Shown here piece after piece: positions 24,754 to 32,113 of a stretch of DNA of 32,113 nucleotides (the stretch's first letter is position 1; the number at the start of each line of letters is the position of its first letter). Under the pieces are notes generated by a model that had not been told where the DNA came from, searched no databases, and saw nothing but the letters and a program-made list of their open reading frames with translations. A program made the translations under genes and the position numbers. Source of the stretch: Taishania sp036758285 (GTDB lineage Bacteria > Bacteroidota > Bacteroidia > Flavobacteriales_D > Crocinitomicaceae); assembly GCA_036758285.1 (NCBI GenBank), contig DAIOWV010000033.1, positions 1-32,113 on the forward strand, in the 5' to 3' direction.

Positions 24754-25446
24754 ATGAAATTACACCTCTCAGTTGTATTATTACTTATTTCACTCTTGAT
24801 TTTAAAAAACAGCAATGCACAGTCAGATTATCTGAAGTTCAAACCTTACTCTCCTTATTCTTGGATGATTGGGGCAGGTTGGAGCTTTATTGATAACGAT
24901 GGACGTTCGCATTCACATATTCTTGATGTTAAAGGTGCTTGGCACATGCTTCCGTACCCAACTTATTTGTCTATCGATAAATACATATATAATGGCTTTA
25001 GTGTTGAATTAGCAGGGTCATATAATACTTTTAATGGAGTTAAAATGGTAAACGAGGCTTATCCTACAGGGGAAACTTTTGCAGTAGATTTAGCTGCTAA
25101 ATATAGTTTTTATAAGTTTTTTCAACCAGTAACTTGGTTTGATCCGTATTTAGGATTGGGAGTAGGTTTAAGTAATGTGACAACCTCTTCAGTGAATATA
25201 TTTCCGACAGCAAATGGAATGGTTGGTGCCAATTTTTGGGTTCAAAATTTTGGTATTCGTTTACAGGGAACGGCAAAATTAGGTTTGGTTTCTGATATTT
25301 ATTATAACGATTCAAATTATTTACAATACACTGCTTCATTGCTTTATCGTTTCCATAATCCCGAAAGGCGAAATGATTCTTTCAATAAGTCTAAACATAA
25401 ATGGACTCGAAAAAAGCCAAAACAATATAAAGGAAGGTCTAAATAG
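24754..25446 (+). CDS. Secreted OmpA-N-terminus-like outer membrane beta-barrel protein
   Basis: 230 aa from ATG 24754; a TTG at 24733 lies in the upstream region. The signal peptide (MKLHLSVVLLLISLLILKNS, cleavage near NAQ) is followed by about 165 residues of amphipathic strands (WMIGAGWSFIDNDG, FAVDLAAKYSFYKFF, FDPYLGLGVGLSNV, GIRLQGTAKLGLVSD, LQYTASLLYRFHNP), the layout of an eight-stranded OmpA-like barrel. The C-terminal 30 residues are strongly basic (Lys/Arg-rich, KHKWTRKKPKQYKGR). No OmpA peptidoglycan-binding domain is present. Bacteroidota barrel proteins of this type are frequent; the role of this one is unknown. A possible -7 box (TAACTTGG, 24725-24732) lies ahead of it. Confidence 0.75.
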   Translation: MKLHLSVVLLLISLLILKNSNAQSDYLKFKPYSPYSWMIGAGWSFIDNDGRSHSHILDVKGAWHMLPYPTYLSIDKYIYNGFSVELAGSYNTFNGVKMVNEAYPTGETFAVDLAAKYSFYKFFQPVTWFDPYLGLGVGLSNVTTSSVNIFPTANGMVGANFWVQNFGIRLQGTAKLGLVSDIYYNDSNYLQYTASLLYRFHNPERRNDSFNKSKHKWTRKKPKQYKGRSK

Positions 25447-25540
25447 TATTTATTTGTTTTCTGGATTTCTTACAGGTTTGAGCTAAAAAGAAATTGGTAA
25501 AAATAGTTTTAAATTTTTCTTAATTTTTTAAAAAAAATAG

Positions 25541-25571
25541 TTGCACAATAAAAATAGAATTCCTATATTGG
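25541..25571 (+). promoter_or_regulatory. Candidate promoter of the 94-aa gene
   Basis: TTG (25541-25543), 20 nt, then TATATTGG (25564-25571), one base off TAnnTTTG. The ATG follows 22 nt later. The rest of the 147-bp gap is AT-rich with no feature. Confidence 0.4.
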
Positions 25572-25593
25572 TTCTAATCAAAATATACTAATT

Positions 25594-25878
25594 ATGGAAG
25601 CACTTACTCAACATCCACTTCTTGTGGATAAGGAATCGATCCCTTCTTTATCATTCAAAGACATCGTTTTGTCAGATAGAAATACAGAGATTGACGCTGA
25701 ATTGGAACAAGCTGTTCGTTTAGGAAATGCTTACCATTCAAAAGTTTCTATTGTGTTTTTTGATGACGAAGGTTTAAAGAGAGTTGAAACAACAATTTGG
25801 GCTAAAGGAGAGAAATTTATTTGTTTAAAGGGAGGTGTTTGGTTGCCTATTTCAAGAATTATTTCAGTTAGTTTTTAA
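25594..25878 (+). CDS. Small conserved-looking protein of unknown function
   Basis: 94 aa, cytoplasmic, no signal peptide or membrane helix. I recognise no family. The N-terminal third is Pro/Asp-rich (LSFKDIVLSDRNTEIDAELE). The C-terminal part (LGNAYHSKVSIVFFDDEGLK, RVETTIWAKGEKFICLKGG, LPISRIISVSF) reads as a compact beta-barrel-like fold of alternating strands that could bind a nucleic acid or small ligand; this is guesswork. Gene-like composition, its own promoter candidate and a complete frame support a real gene. It stands alone between a barrel protein and the DsbD operon. Confidence 0.65.
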   Translation: MEALTQHPLLVDKESIPSLSFKDIVLSDRNTEIDAELEQAVRLGNAYHSKVSIVFFDDEGLKRVETTIWAKGEKFICLKGGVWLPISRIISVSF

Positions 25879-25935
25879 TTTTAGGATTACAAGGATAATT
25901 CTAAAACTTTGCTTTCATTTTTGGATTCTATTGAC

Positions 25936-25943
25936 TACTTTTG
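25936..25943 (+). promoter_or_regulatory. -7 box of the DsbD operon
   Basis: TACTTTTG matches TAnnTTTG. A TTTG at 25908-25911 is 24 nt upstream, longer than usual. The ATG at 25962 would have a leader of about 12 nt. Confidence 0.5.
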
Positions 25944-25961
25944 AGAAAATAGAATTTTAAG

Positions 25962-26390
25962 ATGAAAGCTTTTTTGTTTTTAATAACCATGTTGTCATTT
26001 TCGGCAATTTCTCAACAAGAATTAGCTTGGGATTTTTCATATAATAAATCAACAAAGAGGATTGAATGTAAAGCGACCTTGGATAAAGGGTGGCATATTT
26101 ACAGTATGAACTTAAACGGAATTTCTGGACCAATTGAAACGGAATTTGAATTTGAAAATAATAACTTAATTGAATTAATTGGTGGGATTTCAGAACCTGA
26201 ACCTAAAGTTGAGTTCGATCCAAATTTTGAAGAAACCGTAAGATACTTTGAGAAGGAGGTAATATTTTCACAAGAAATAAAAATTAAGAAGAATACTGTT
26301 TTGAAAGGTAGTGTGGTATATATGATTTGTAACGCTACAATGTGTTTGCCACCAGTGGAAAAAAAGTTTGAAATTAGTTTGAAAAAATAA
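25962..26390 (+). CDS. Stand-alone DsbD-alpha-like periplasmic domain protein
   Basis: 142 aa with a signal peptide (MKAFLFLITMLSFSAISQ). The mature part resembles the N-terminal alpha domain of DsbD: an immunoglobulin-like sandwich with KGWHIYSMNLNGISGP and FEKEVIFSQEIKIKK, and a cysteine pair C123/C128 (CNATMC) followed by LPP. In DsbD this domain passes electrons from the membrane to periplasmic oxidoreductases. The downstream gene encodes a full DsbD with its own copy of this domain, so the two are paralogous domains in tandem; the spacing of 4 nt means one operon. It may be a second shuttle for a different client (inference). Confidence 0.83.
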   Translation: MKAFLFLITMLSFSAISQQELAWDFSYNKSTKRIECKATLDKGWHIYSMNLNGISGPIETEFEFENNNLIELIGGISEPEPKVEFDPNFEETVRYFEKEVIFSQEIKIKKNTVLKGSVVYMICNATMCLPPVEKKFEISLKK

Positions 26391-26394
26391 ATTC

Positions 26395-28476
26395 ATGATA
26401 AATCAAGTTCGACTTTGGTTAAAGTCTTTTGTTGCTTTAACGATTTTTATTTTATTGTCAGGTTCCAATTTTTCTCAGTTAGAATTGCCAGAAGATATCG
26501 TAAAAGTTAAGTTTTCTTTAGAGCAAAATGGTGCAGAAGCTTTTATTATTGCAGATGTTACTGTTGCCCCTAAATGGCATATTAATGCTTCTAAGTTACC
26601 TAAAGGTAGCTTTGGATTACCAACAACGTTTGATGTAAAACCAACTAAAAACTTTAAAGTAATTGGAGGGATAATAGAGCCAAAACCACATGAAGAATAT
26701 GACCCGATTGCTGAAGAAAATTTGGCTTATCATGAAGGGAAATTTAAAATAAAACGAAAAATTAATGTTCTCTCAACGACTGATTTTGAAGTAACAGGTT
26801 CTTTTAATTATCAAACTTGTAATGAAGTTCGTTGTCTACCAGATTATACGTATGAGTTCAATTTAAAAGTAAAAGGAGTTGAGGAGAATCTGAATACCAC
26901 TGAGGCTTCTGTTGATGATGATACTACTACGAATGATGTCTCGAATAATCTTCACATTGAAGAAACGAATGATGACAATCAATCAAATTCAATTAGCCCT
27001 GAAAATACTGCAAATGGAGAAAAACGTTCCAATTGGGTAGTCTTTTTATTGGCTTTTGGATCTGGATTATTGGCTTTGATAACTCCTTGTGTTTTTCCTA
27101 TGATTCCAATGACTGTTAGTTTCTTTACAAAAGGAGGCAAGGATAGAAAAAAAGGATTGAAAGATGCAATCATTTATGGATTGAGTATCATTGGAATTTA
27201 TACAGGTATCGGTTTGATTGTGAAGTTAACTGGTGCAGGGGATTATTTAAACAGAATTTCTACAGACCCAATATTAAATATCTTATTTTTCTTAATATTT
27301 TTTGTTTTTGCTTTGTCGTTTTTGGGTGCTTTTGAAATTAGAATGCCTTCAAAAATGGTTAATAAAGCTGATAATAATGCAAATAAAGGTGGTTTTATAG
27401 GGATCTTTTTCATGGCTTTGGTGCTTGTTTTAGTATCATTTTCGTGTACTGGACCTATTTTGGGAACTTTGTTAATGTCTGCCTCAACTGAAGGTGGTAA
27501 TGCAATATTAGCTGGAATGTTCGGTTTCGGATTGGCTCTTGGTTTACCTTTTGCTTTTTTTGCAGCTTTTCCAAGTATGTTAAATGCGCTACCTAAATCA
27601 GGTGGATGGCTCAATACCGTAAAAGTAGTATTGGGATTATTCGAATTGGCTTTCGCTTTCAAGTTCTTATCAAATGCAGATATGTCATTACAGGCACATT
27701 TACTAGAAAGAGAGGTTTTCCTGGCAATATGGATTGCTGTTTTTGGTGTTATGGCATTGAATCTTTTTGGTTTTGTTTTATTCCCTCACGATGATAAACC
27801 TGCAAGAATTGGAGTGGGAAGAGGCGTATTTGGAACTTTCGTTGTAGCATTTGTTATTTATATGATTCCAGGCTTGTTTGGACATCCTTTGAAATTAATC
27901 AATGCATTTCCACCACCATTACATTATAGTGAAACACCACATAGTCCTTTCAATCCTCAAGTTGTTTCAAATTCTTCATCAAAATCAGAACATGTGGATG
28001 GCACACATCTAGGTCCTCAAAATATTTATGTATTTCATGATCTAGCTTTAGCTAAAGCTCATGCTAAAAAAGTTAATAAACCTTTGTTTGTTGACTTTAC
28101 AGGTCATAATTGTGTGAATTGCAGAAAAATGGAAATGTCGGTTTGGGGTGAGCCAGGAGTTATTGAGATGCTTAAAAATGATTATGTTATTGCTTCACTT
28201 TATGTAGATGAACGTACTGCTTTACCAAAAGAGCAACATACTACTGTCACTTATCCTGATGGTTCGAAGCGAAAAATTGAAACAGTTGGACAAAAATGGA
28301 TGGCAGAACAAGTTATTTCTTATTCAATTGCATCTCAACCGTATTACAGAGTGTTGACAGCGGAAGGGGTCGATGTCAATCGAATAGGAGCAGCAACGTA
28401 TGAAACTCACCGAGATGTGGCGAAGTTCAAATCGTGGTTAGAAGATGGTTTAAAATATTCTAAAACAACAAAGTAA
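26395..28476 (+). CDS. dsbD: DsbD-type thiol:disulfide interchange protein
   Basis: 693-aa inner membrane reductase that moves electrons from cytoplasmic thioredoxin to the periplasm. In order: signal sequence; DsbD-alpha domain (about 25-165; C142 and C147 in TCNEVRCLPDY); acidic linker; an eight-helix CcdA-like core (about 210-510) with C232 (ITPCVFPMIPM) and C351 (SFSCTGPIL); a C-terminal thioredoxin-like domain with C573-x-x-C576 (GHNCVNCRKM). All three cysteine pairs are present, so it should be functional in disulfide reduction and cytochrome c maturation. It is preceded by a stand-alone alpha domain (4 nt) and followed by the VF530 gene with a 1-nt overlap. Confidence 0.92.
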   Translation: MINQVRLWLKSFVALTIFILLSGSNFSQLELPEDIVKVKFSLEQNGAEAFIIADVTVAPKWHINASKLPKGSFGLPTTFDVKPTKNFKVIGGIIEPKPHEEYDPIAEENLAYHEGKFKIKRKINVLSTTDFEVTGSFNYQTCNEVRCLPDYTYEFNLKVKGVEENLNTTEASVDDDTTTNDVSNNLHIEETNDDNQSNSISPENTANGEKRSNWVVFLLAFGSGLLALITPCVFPMIPMTVSFFTKGGKDRKKGLKDAIIYGLSIIGIYTGIGLIVKLTGAGDYLNRISTDPILNILFFLIFFVFALSFLGAFEIRMPSKMVNKADNNANKGGFIGIFFMALVLVLVSFSCTGPILGTLLMSASTEGGNAILAGMFGFGLALGLPFAFFAAFPSMLNALPKSGGWLNTVKVVLGLFELAFAFKFLSNADMSLQAHLLEREVFLAIWIAVFGVMALNLFGFVLFPHDDKPARIGVGRGVFGTFVVAFVIYMIPGLFGHPLKLINAFPPPLHYSETPHSPFNPQVVSNSSSKSEHVDGTHLGPQNIYVFHDLALAKAHAKKVNKPLFVDFTGHNCVNCRKMEMSVWGEPGVIEMLKNDYVIASLYVDERTALPKEQHTTVTYPDGSKRKIETVGQKWMAEQVISYSIASQPYYRVLTAEGVDVNRIGAATYETHRDVAKFKSWLEDGLKYSKTTK

Positions 28477-28694
28477 TGAGTAATGATCCATTACATGGCA
28501 TTCCGCTTCAGCGAATTGTAAAGGAATTAGAGGATAAATATGGTTGGGAGCATTTAGGTTACTTAATACCATTGAAATGCTTTACAAATAATCCGAGCTT
28601 AAATAGTACCTTGAAATTTCTTCGAAAAACGGAGTGGGCAAGGAAGAAAGTTGAGAAACTATATATTGAAAGAATTGTAAATGAAAAAAAATAG
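28476..28694 (+). CDS. VF530 (DUF2132) family small protein
   Basis: 72-aa protein that matches the VF530 family in length and pattern: DPLHGIPLQRIVKELEDKYG, WEHLGYLIPLKCFTNNPS and LKFLRKTEWARKKVEKLY. A solved Vibrio member has a helical fold resembling the SAP/HTH class and has been suggested to bind DNA; no function is proven. Its ATG overlaps the DsbD stop by one base (TAATG), so it is translated from the same mRNA. Its own stop codon lies in the 5' arm of the terminator. Confidence 0.88.
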   Translation: MSNDPLHGIPLQRIVKELEDKYGWEHLGYLIPLKCFTNNPSLNSTLKFLRKTEWARKKVEKLYIERIVNEKK

Positions 28695-28720
28695 AAAGTC
28701 TAAAACTTTCTATTTTTTTT
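28684..28720. terminator. Bidirectional terminator between the DsbD operon and the uridine kinase operon
   Basis: ATAGAAAGT (28691-28699) and ACTTTCTAT (28705-28713) form a perfect stem with a five-base loop. It is flanked by AAAAAAA and TTTTTTT, so it can stop transcription from both converging units. Confidence 0.85.
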
Positions 28721-28728
28721 GTTGCTTT

Positions 28729-29343
28729 TTAAGGATTGACAACTGTAAGCCTCGTTTTAATTTCATTTTCTAATGATAAGAAGTCATCATCTGCACGATG
28801 GTCGTTTCTGAATAGAAAACTAGCCTCTTTTTTATATGGATCCAGATAATTTTCAAAACATGGGAGAACGTGATTGTCCCACTGATATATTATATCTTCT
28901 CTAGAGTATCCTCTAGTTTCCTGATCTCTATATAAACGTCTGTCTAATTGCACAGCAGGATCTACATCAACAAAGATTGAATAATCCAAAAGGTTTTTAA
29001 CTTCTTCGTAATGAAATAAAAATAACCCTTCAACTATAATAATGTCTGATGGATTCAGAGTGATTAAAACATTTTTCCCTTGCGCGTTGAATTGATATTC
29101 TTTAACTTCTATAGGTTGACCACTGGTTAATGCTTGCAAATCTTCAACTAATCTTTTTTTATCCAAAGCTGTTGGTAAGTCAAAATTTACAATACCATTC
29201 TGATCTTTTTCTTGTTTTTCAATTGGCAAATAATAATTGTCCATTGAGAATACACTTGGACTTATTTCAGAAAATGATGCTTCAAGTCGTTTTAATAAAG
29301 TTGTTTTACCTGAGCCGCTACCACCGCAAATACCTATAATCAT
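28729..29343 (-). CDS. udk: Uridine kinase-family protein
   Basis: 204-aa cytoplasmic P-loop kinase. Walker A GGSGSGKTT (7-15) is followed by FSMDNYYLP (the nucleoside-binding loop usually carries SxDxFYK), NFDLPTALD, the KEYQFNAQGK stretch, Walker B-like IIIVEGLFLFHY, and the lid region RRLYRDQETRGYS. These are the uridine/cytidine kinase motifs (pyrimidine salvage, ATP or GTP as donor), and length and order fit. Activity on another nucleoside or a sugar cannot be excluded. Its ATG overlaps the stop of the secreted 408-aa gene by 4 nt (ATGA), which makes an odd pair of a salvage enzyme with an exported protein. Confidence 0.87.
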   Translation of the reverse strand: MIIGICGGSGSGKTTLLKRLEASFSEISPSVFSMDNYYLPIEKQEKDQNGIVNFDLPTALDKKRLVEDLQALTSGQPIEVKEYQFNAQGKNVLITLNPSDIIIVEGLFLFHYEEVKNLLDYSIFVDVDPAVQLDRRLYRDQETRGYSREDIIYQWDNHVLPCFENYLDPYKKEASFLFRNDHRADDDFLSLENEIKTRLTVVNP

Positions 29344-30566
29344 CTTTTTATAAATTCAAATTCCATATCTGTTGCTGTTTTCAATTGTTTAACATCAAAA
29401 AACAGATTTCCTGATGGCAAAGTTACGGCAAAGAATTCTTTTTTATCAGAAATAATCATCCTGCTTGGATTATTTATTATTGAATTGTTAAAGTTGTTAA
29501 CAATTTGTTGCTTTCCATCCAATGTTAATGCTAATGTATTGTCTCCAACATCAGATCCTGAAATTCTGTATGTTAGTGCTTCATTTAGTGGGTAAACTCC
29601 AATTGAAAGTGTCTTTTTTGCGGGAGAATTACTTATTGTATAATTGTTAATTTTTTTAAATTCATTTTCTTCAGAAACATACAATTCTACTGTTTGTTTT
29701 CCATCAGAAGTGTTTAAAAATGTGAAATAATACTTTCCATTTAGAAATGTTATTAGTCCATTTTGAACATCTTTTTCTGTACCCAAATAATAGGCTCCAT
29801 TTGTTCCGAATCCTGAAGTAGAAAAAGAACTAAATTGACTGAAAGTGTTTTTTATGAAGCTACGACTTTGAATTTGCCCTTTTGAATTGAACTTAGCAAT
29901 TTCCCAACCTTTTCCTTCTTTTTTTGTTGAATAGTCGGCAAAACAAATTTCATCTCCTGTAAAACCAATGTATTGAAAGTGATTACTTTTCCCTGATTTA
30001 ACATCTTCTTCACTTACTTTTCCAAGTTCAGCAGCATAAGCTAACAAATTGTGATGTGTTATAAATGTTGCTATTTCTGTATACATTTTTTCTTTTTTAT
30101 CATAAAATCTGAAATGATGAACCAAAGCTTTGTCAGTTACAATAACATTCTTTAATTCAAGTAAATTCACATCATATCCCAAGTTTTTGACTGCTGAAGT
30201 AAGTGTTGCACTTGTATTTTTAACGTTACCAGCAGAATTCATTTGGTCGAAATTTATTTTCCCATATTCTGGAGTTAAATTCCTTAAAAAATAAATGTAA
30301 CGAGCATTTTCACTCGAAATAAAATCGTATTTACCATTTGGTGGCGCTATTTGTTGCTCCCAAATACTTTTTTCCTTTTCAGCAACTAACGTCAAATAAA
30401 TTTGATTGCTATTTCCTTTAGGGTCCTTACTCAATAAGATTGCTCCCATACCTTTCCATTCGATAATGTCGTAAAAAGGTTGGGTTGTTTTTACAATTGT
30501 AATTTTTTGAGCTAAAGCGGACAGAGACACCATTCCAATTAGCAACAGTAAAAATTTGATTTTCAT
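29340..30566 (-). CDS. Secreted protein of unknown function, operonic with uridine kinase
   Basis: 408 aa with a clear Sec signal peptide (MKIKFLLLLIGMVSLSALAQ). I recognise no family. The mature part is rich in short beta stretches and repeats of the sort IxFTGDEICFADYST, KFNSKGQIQSRSF, FLNGKYYFTFLNTSDGKQ and PSGNLFFDVKQLK, which suggests a beta-propeller or a similar all-beta fold in the periplasm or on the surface, though no regular repeat can be counted by eye. It lacks a lipobox Cys and a T9SS sorting tail. The upstream region (30567-30765) holds no consensus -7 box for the minus strand. Confidence 0.7.
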   Translation of the reverse strand: MKIKFLLLLIGMVSLSALAQKITIVKTTQPFYDIIEWKGMGAILLSKDPKGNSNQIYLTLVAEKEKSIWEQQIAPPNGKYDFISSENARYIYFLRNLTPEYGKINFDQMNSAGNVKNTSATLTSAVKNLGYDVNLLELKNVIVTDKALVHHFRFYDKKEKMYTEIATFITHHNLLAYAAELGKVSEEDVKSGKSNHFQYIGFTGDEICFADYSTKKEGKGWEIAKFNSKGQIQSRSFIKNTFSQFSSFSTSGFGTNGAYYLGTEKDVQNGLITFLNGKYYFTFLNTSDGKQTVELYVSEENEFKKINNYTISNSPAKKTLSIGVYPLNEALTYRISGSDVGDNTLALTLDGKQQIVNNFNNSIINNPSRMIISDKKEFFAVTLPSGNLFFDVKQLKTATDMEFEFIKR

Positions 30567-30713
30567 TTTAGATTTAGATTTTAAGTTTTGTAAATATCTA
30601 AAAACAATCTCTTTTTATCAATACAAAATTGAAAAAAATAAGACCATTTATTCCAAGTGTTGGGTTTTTGGATAAAAAATATTTAAAAGATTCCTAAAAA
30701 GAAAAAGATTGAT

Positions 30714-30721
30714 TAAATTTG
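30714..30721 (+). promoter_or_regulatory. -7 box of the thioredoxin-like gene
   Basis: TAAATTTG matches TAnnTTTG, 44 nt before the ATG. No TTG occurs at usual -33 spacing. Confidence 0.4.
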
Positions 30722-30765
30722 GTTGAATAATAGTTCAAATTAATAATTGTATCAAATTTTATAGT

Positions 30766-31395
30766 ATGAAGTCAATATTTTCAATCGTTTTTGTATTCGT
30801 ATCATTAACATTTTCAGTGTTTTCACAAAATAAAGGTCTAAAAATTAATGATGAAGCTCCACTTTCTGACCAAAAAATGAAATCCGTTAATGGTGAGGAA
30901 ATATCTGTAAAAGATCTGAATAAAGAAAATGGAGTATTGGTGATTTTTTCATGTAATACTTGTCCATTTGTTGTTGGAATGAAAGATGGTAGTTTTCCAG
31001 GTTGGGAAAGACAGTATAACGATATTCAAAAACTAGCAAAAGAAAAAGGATTTGGGATTATTCTTGTTAATTCTAACGAAGCAAAACGCCCTGATGAAGA
31101 CTCATTTGAAGAAATGCAGAAAAGAGCTAAAGAAAAAGCCTACGAGATTCCATATGTAGTAGATGAAAAATCAGTTTTAGCAGATGCTTATGGTGCGAAA
31201 ACTACTCCACATGTTTACTTATTCAATAAAGACTTAAAATTAATTTATACTGGTTCAATTGATAATTCTTGGGATCCTAAAAGAAAAGAAGATGTACCAT
31301 ATTTGACAAATGCCTTAAATGAATTCGGTGGGAAGATTAAAGTTACTGAGTCAGAACCGAGAGGTTGTAGTATTAAGCGTGTTGTAAATAAATAA
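30766..31395 (+). CDS. Secreted thioredoxin/peroxiredoxin-like protein (AhpC/TSA, PRX-like-2 type)
   Basis: 209 aa with a signal peptide (SIFSIVFVFVSLTFSVFS). The mature protein has the redoxin fold: APLSDQKMKSVNGEEISVKD, then FSCNTCPFVVG with a CxxC (C63, C66), IILVNSNEAKRPDEDSFEEM, and AYGAKTTPHVYLFNKDLKL with the cis-Pro loop. The end contains a third Cys (EPRGCSIKR). The PRX-like-2 family uses this CxxCPFV motif. It would act as a periplasmic thiol oxidoreductase or peroxidase, and its electrons could come from the DsbD encoded 2.3 kb upstream (inference). The next gene begins 20 nt downstream in the same direction. Confidence 0.88.
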   Translation: MKSIFSIVFVFVSLTFSVFSQNKGLKINDEAPLSDQKMKSVNGEEISVKDLNKENGVLVIFSCNTCPFVVGMKDGSFPGWERQYNDIQKLAKEKGFGIILVNSNEAKRPDEDSFEEMQKRAKEKAYEIPYVVDEKSVLADAYGAKTTPHVYLFNKDLKLIYTGSIDNSWDPKRKEDVPYLTNALNEFGGKIKVTESEPRGCSIKRVVNK

Positions 31396-31415
31396 CACAG
31401 TTAGATTTTAGTTGT

Positions 31416-32113
31416 ATGAAGATTAGCGTTTTTTTTGTTTGTTGTTTCTCGTCATTAATTGGATTTTCTCAAATTCAAGGTGATGGAGGTGAGTTGATTA
31501 GTTCAAATAATCCGATTGTTCTTGGAGAAATTACTCCAATATTTTTTAATTCTCCAAATATCAAACAATTAAGAGCTGAAGATGCCTCTGAAGATGAGAA
31601 GGGGAGTAAACCTTGGCGTTTTGGCTATAATCATGAAACGAATTTGAATTTATTAAATTCAGGAAATTGGTTTACACTTCCCGATGGTGCAAAACTTTGG
31701 GTTTTAAAAATTACTTCTGATAAAGCACAAACGATTAATTTAACGTTTAACAATACAAGAATTCCATCTGGAAATGAATTATATGTTTATAATCCGGATA
31801 AATCATTCATTCTAGGTAAATTTACACAAAAACATATTTATGATGGTCAACTTGGTACTGAATTAATACCTGGTGAAACCGTAATTTTGGAGTATTATGT
31901 TCCTGCAAATAACTCTTCAAATGTTGGAAGTTTAAATATAGAAAAGGTAACGCATGGTTATCGTCTAGTTGATGAATTTGTTGAAAAAGCGTTTGGTCAG
32001 GCAGGATCTTGTCATATGAATGTTAATTGCACAGATGGAGTACCATTTTCAGATCAAAAAAGAAGTGTTATTATGCTTGTTTCAGGTTCAAATGGATTTT
32101 GTTCTGGAGCATT
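31416..32113 (+). CDS. Lysyl-endopeptidase-like secreted serine protease, N-terminal part (3' end outside window)
   Basis: 232 residues are visible to the right edge, starting at ATG 31416. The signal peptide (MKISVFFVCCFSSLIGFSQ) is followed by a beta-rich propeptide typical of Achromobacter-protease-I-like enzymes (KPWRFGYNHETNLNLLNS, LPDGAKLWVLKITSDKAQT, IPSGNELYVYNPDKSFILG). The catalytic domain begins at GSCHMNVNC and RSVIMLVSGSNGFCSGA, where the family continues with the catalytic His. The Cys residues fit the disulfides of this family. The triad and any C-terminal T9SS sorting domain lie beyond the window. It may be co-transcribed with the thioredoxin-like gene 20 nt upstream. Confidence 0.85.
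   Translation, partial: MKISVFFVCCFSSLIGFSQIQGDGGELISSNNPIVLGEITPIFFNSPNIKQLRAEDASEDEKGSKPWRFGYNHETNLNLLNSGNWFTLPDGAKLWVLKITSDKAQTINLTFNNTRIPSGNELYVYNPDKSFILGKFTQKHIYDGQLGTELIPGETVILEYYVPANNSSNVGSLNIEKVTHGYRLVDEFVEKAFGQAGSCHMNVNCTDGVPFSDQKRSVIMLVSGSNGFCSGA

Overview
This AT-rich window carries housekeeping and envelope genes of a Bacteroidota chromosome, most likely Flavobacteriales (a Fluviicola/Crocinitomicaceae-like relative is a guess). The evidence is the gene families: LytS-type kinases paired with LytTR regulators, a two-component-propeller kinase, a carboxypeptidase-regulatory/beta-barrel outer membrane receptor, a lysyl-endopeptidase-like secreted protease, and LptD divergent from an amidase-MCE-FeS cluster. 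Several genes also have Bacteroidota-type -7 boxes (TAnnTTTG) and few have a clear Shine-Dalgarno. I see no rRNA, CRISPR array, transposase, phage gene or plasmid gene.

Layout. 1-1078: the end of a LytS-like kinase overlapping its LytTR regulator. 1087-4280 (minus): a lipoprotein lipase, a small beta-barrel protein, an SRPBCC protein and a Crp/Fnr regulator, with a perfect FNR-type palindrome between the last two. 4340-9564 (minus): a tight run of amidase, MCE protein, membrane Fe-S protein, HAD phosphatase-like protein, CCG-domain Fe-S protein and a conserved protein of unknown function. lptD diverges from it at 9634 and contains a 10-N assembly gap. 12443-16681: lipoprotein, propeller histidine kinase and LytTR regulator, probably one operon, followed by a frameshifted outer membrane receptor (16748-19544). 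19601-20704: an FMN reductase and a gamma-carbonic anhydrase-like protein cut short by a TGA. 20903-22879: groES-groEL behind a TGTCAG palindrome, then tandem terminators. 23177-23258: tRNA-Leu with its own promoter and terminator, then tig. 24754-28694: a beta-barrel protein, a 94-aa protein, and an operon of a DsbD-alpha protein, full-length DsbD and a VF530-family protein. 28729-30566 (minus): a uridine kinase and a secreted protein of unknown function. 30766 to the end: a secreted thioredoxin-like protein and the start of a lysyl-endopeptidase-like protease.

I found no obviously new defence or mobile system. The points most worth a second look are three disrupted genes (lptD, the receptor, the carbonic anhydrase), the FNR-type box next to a Crp/Fnr gene whose recognition helix fits it, the groES palindrome that is not CIRCE, and the lipoprotein-kinase-regulator operon.
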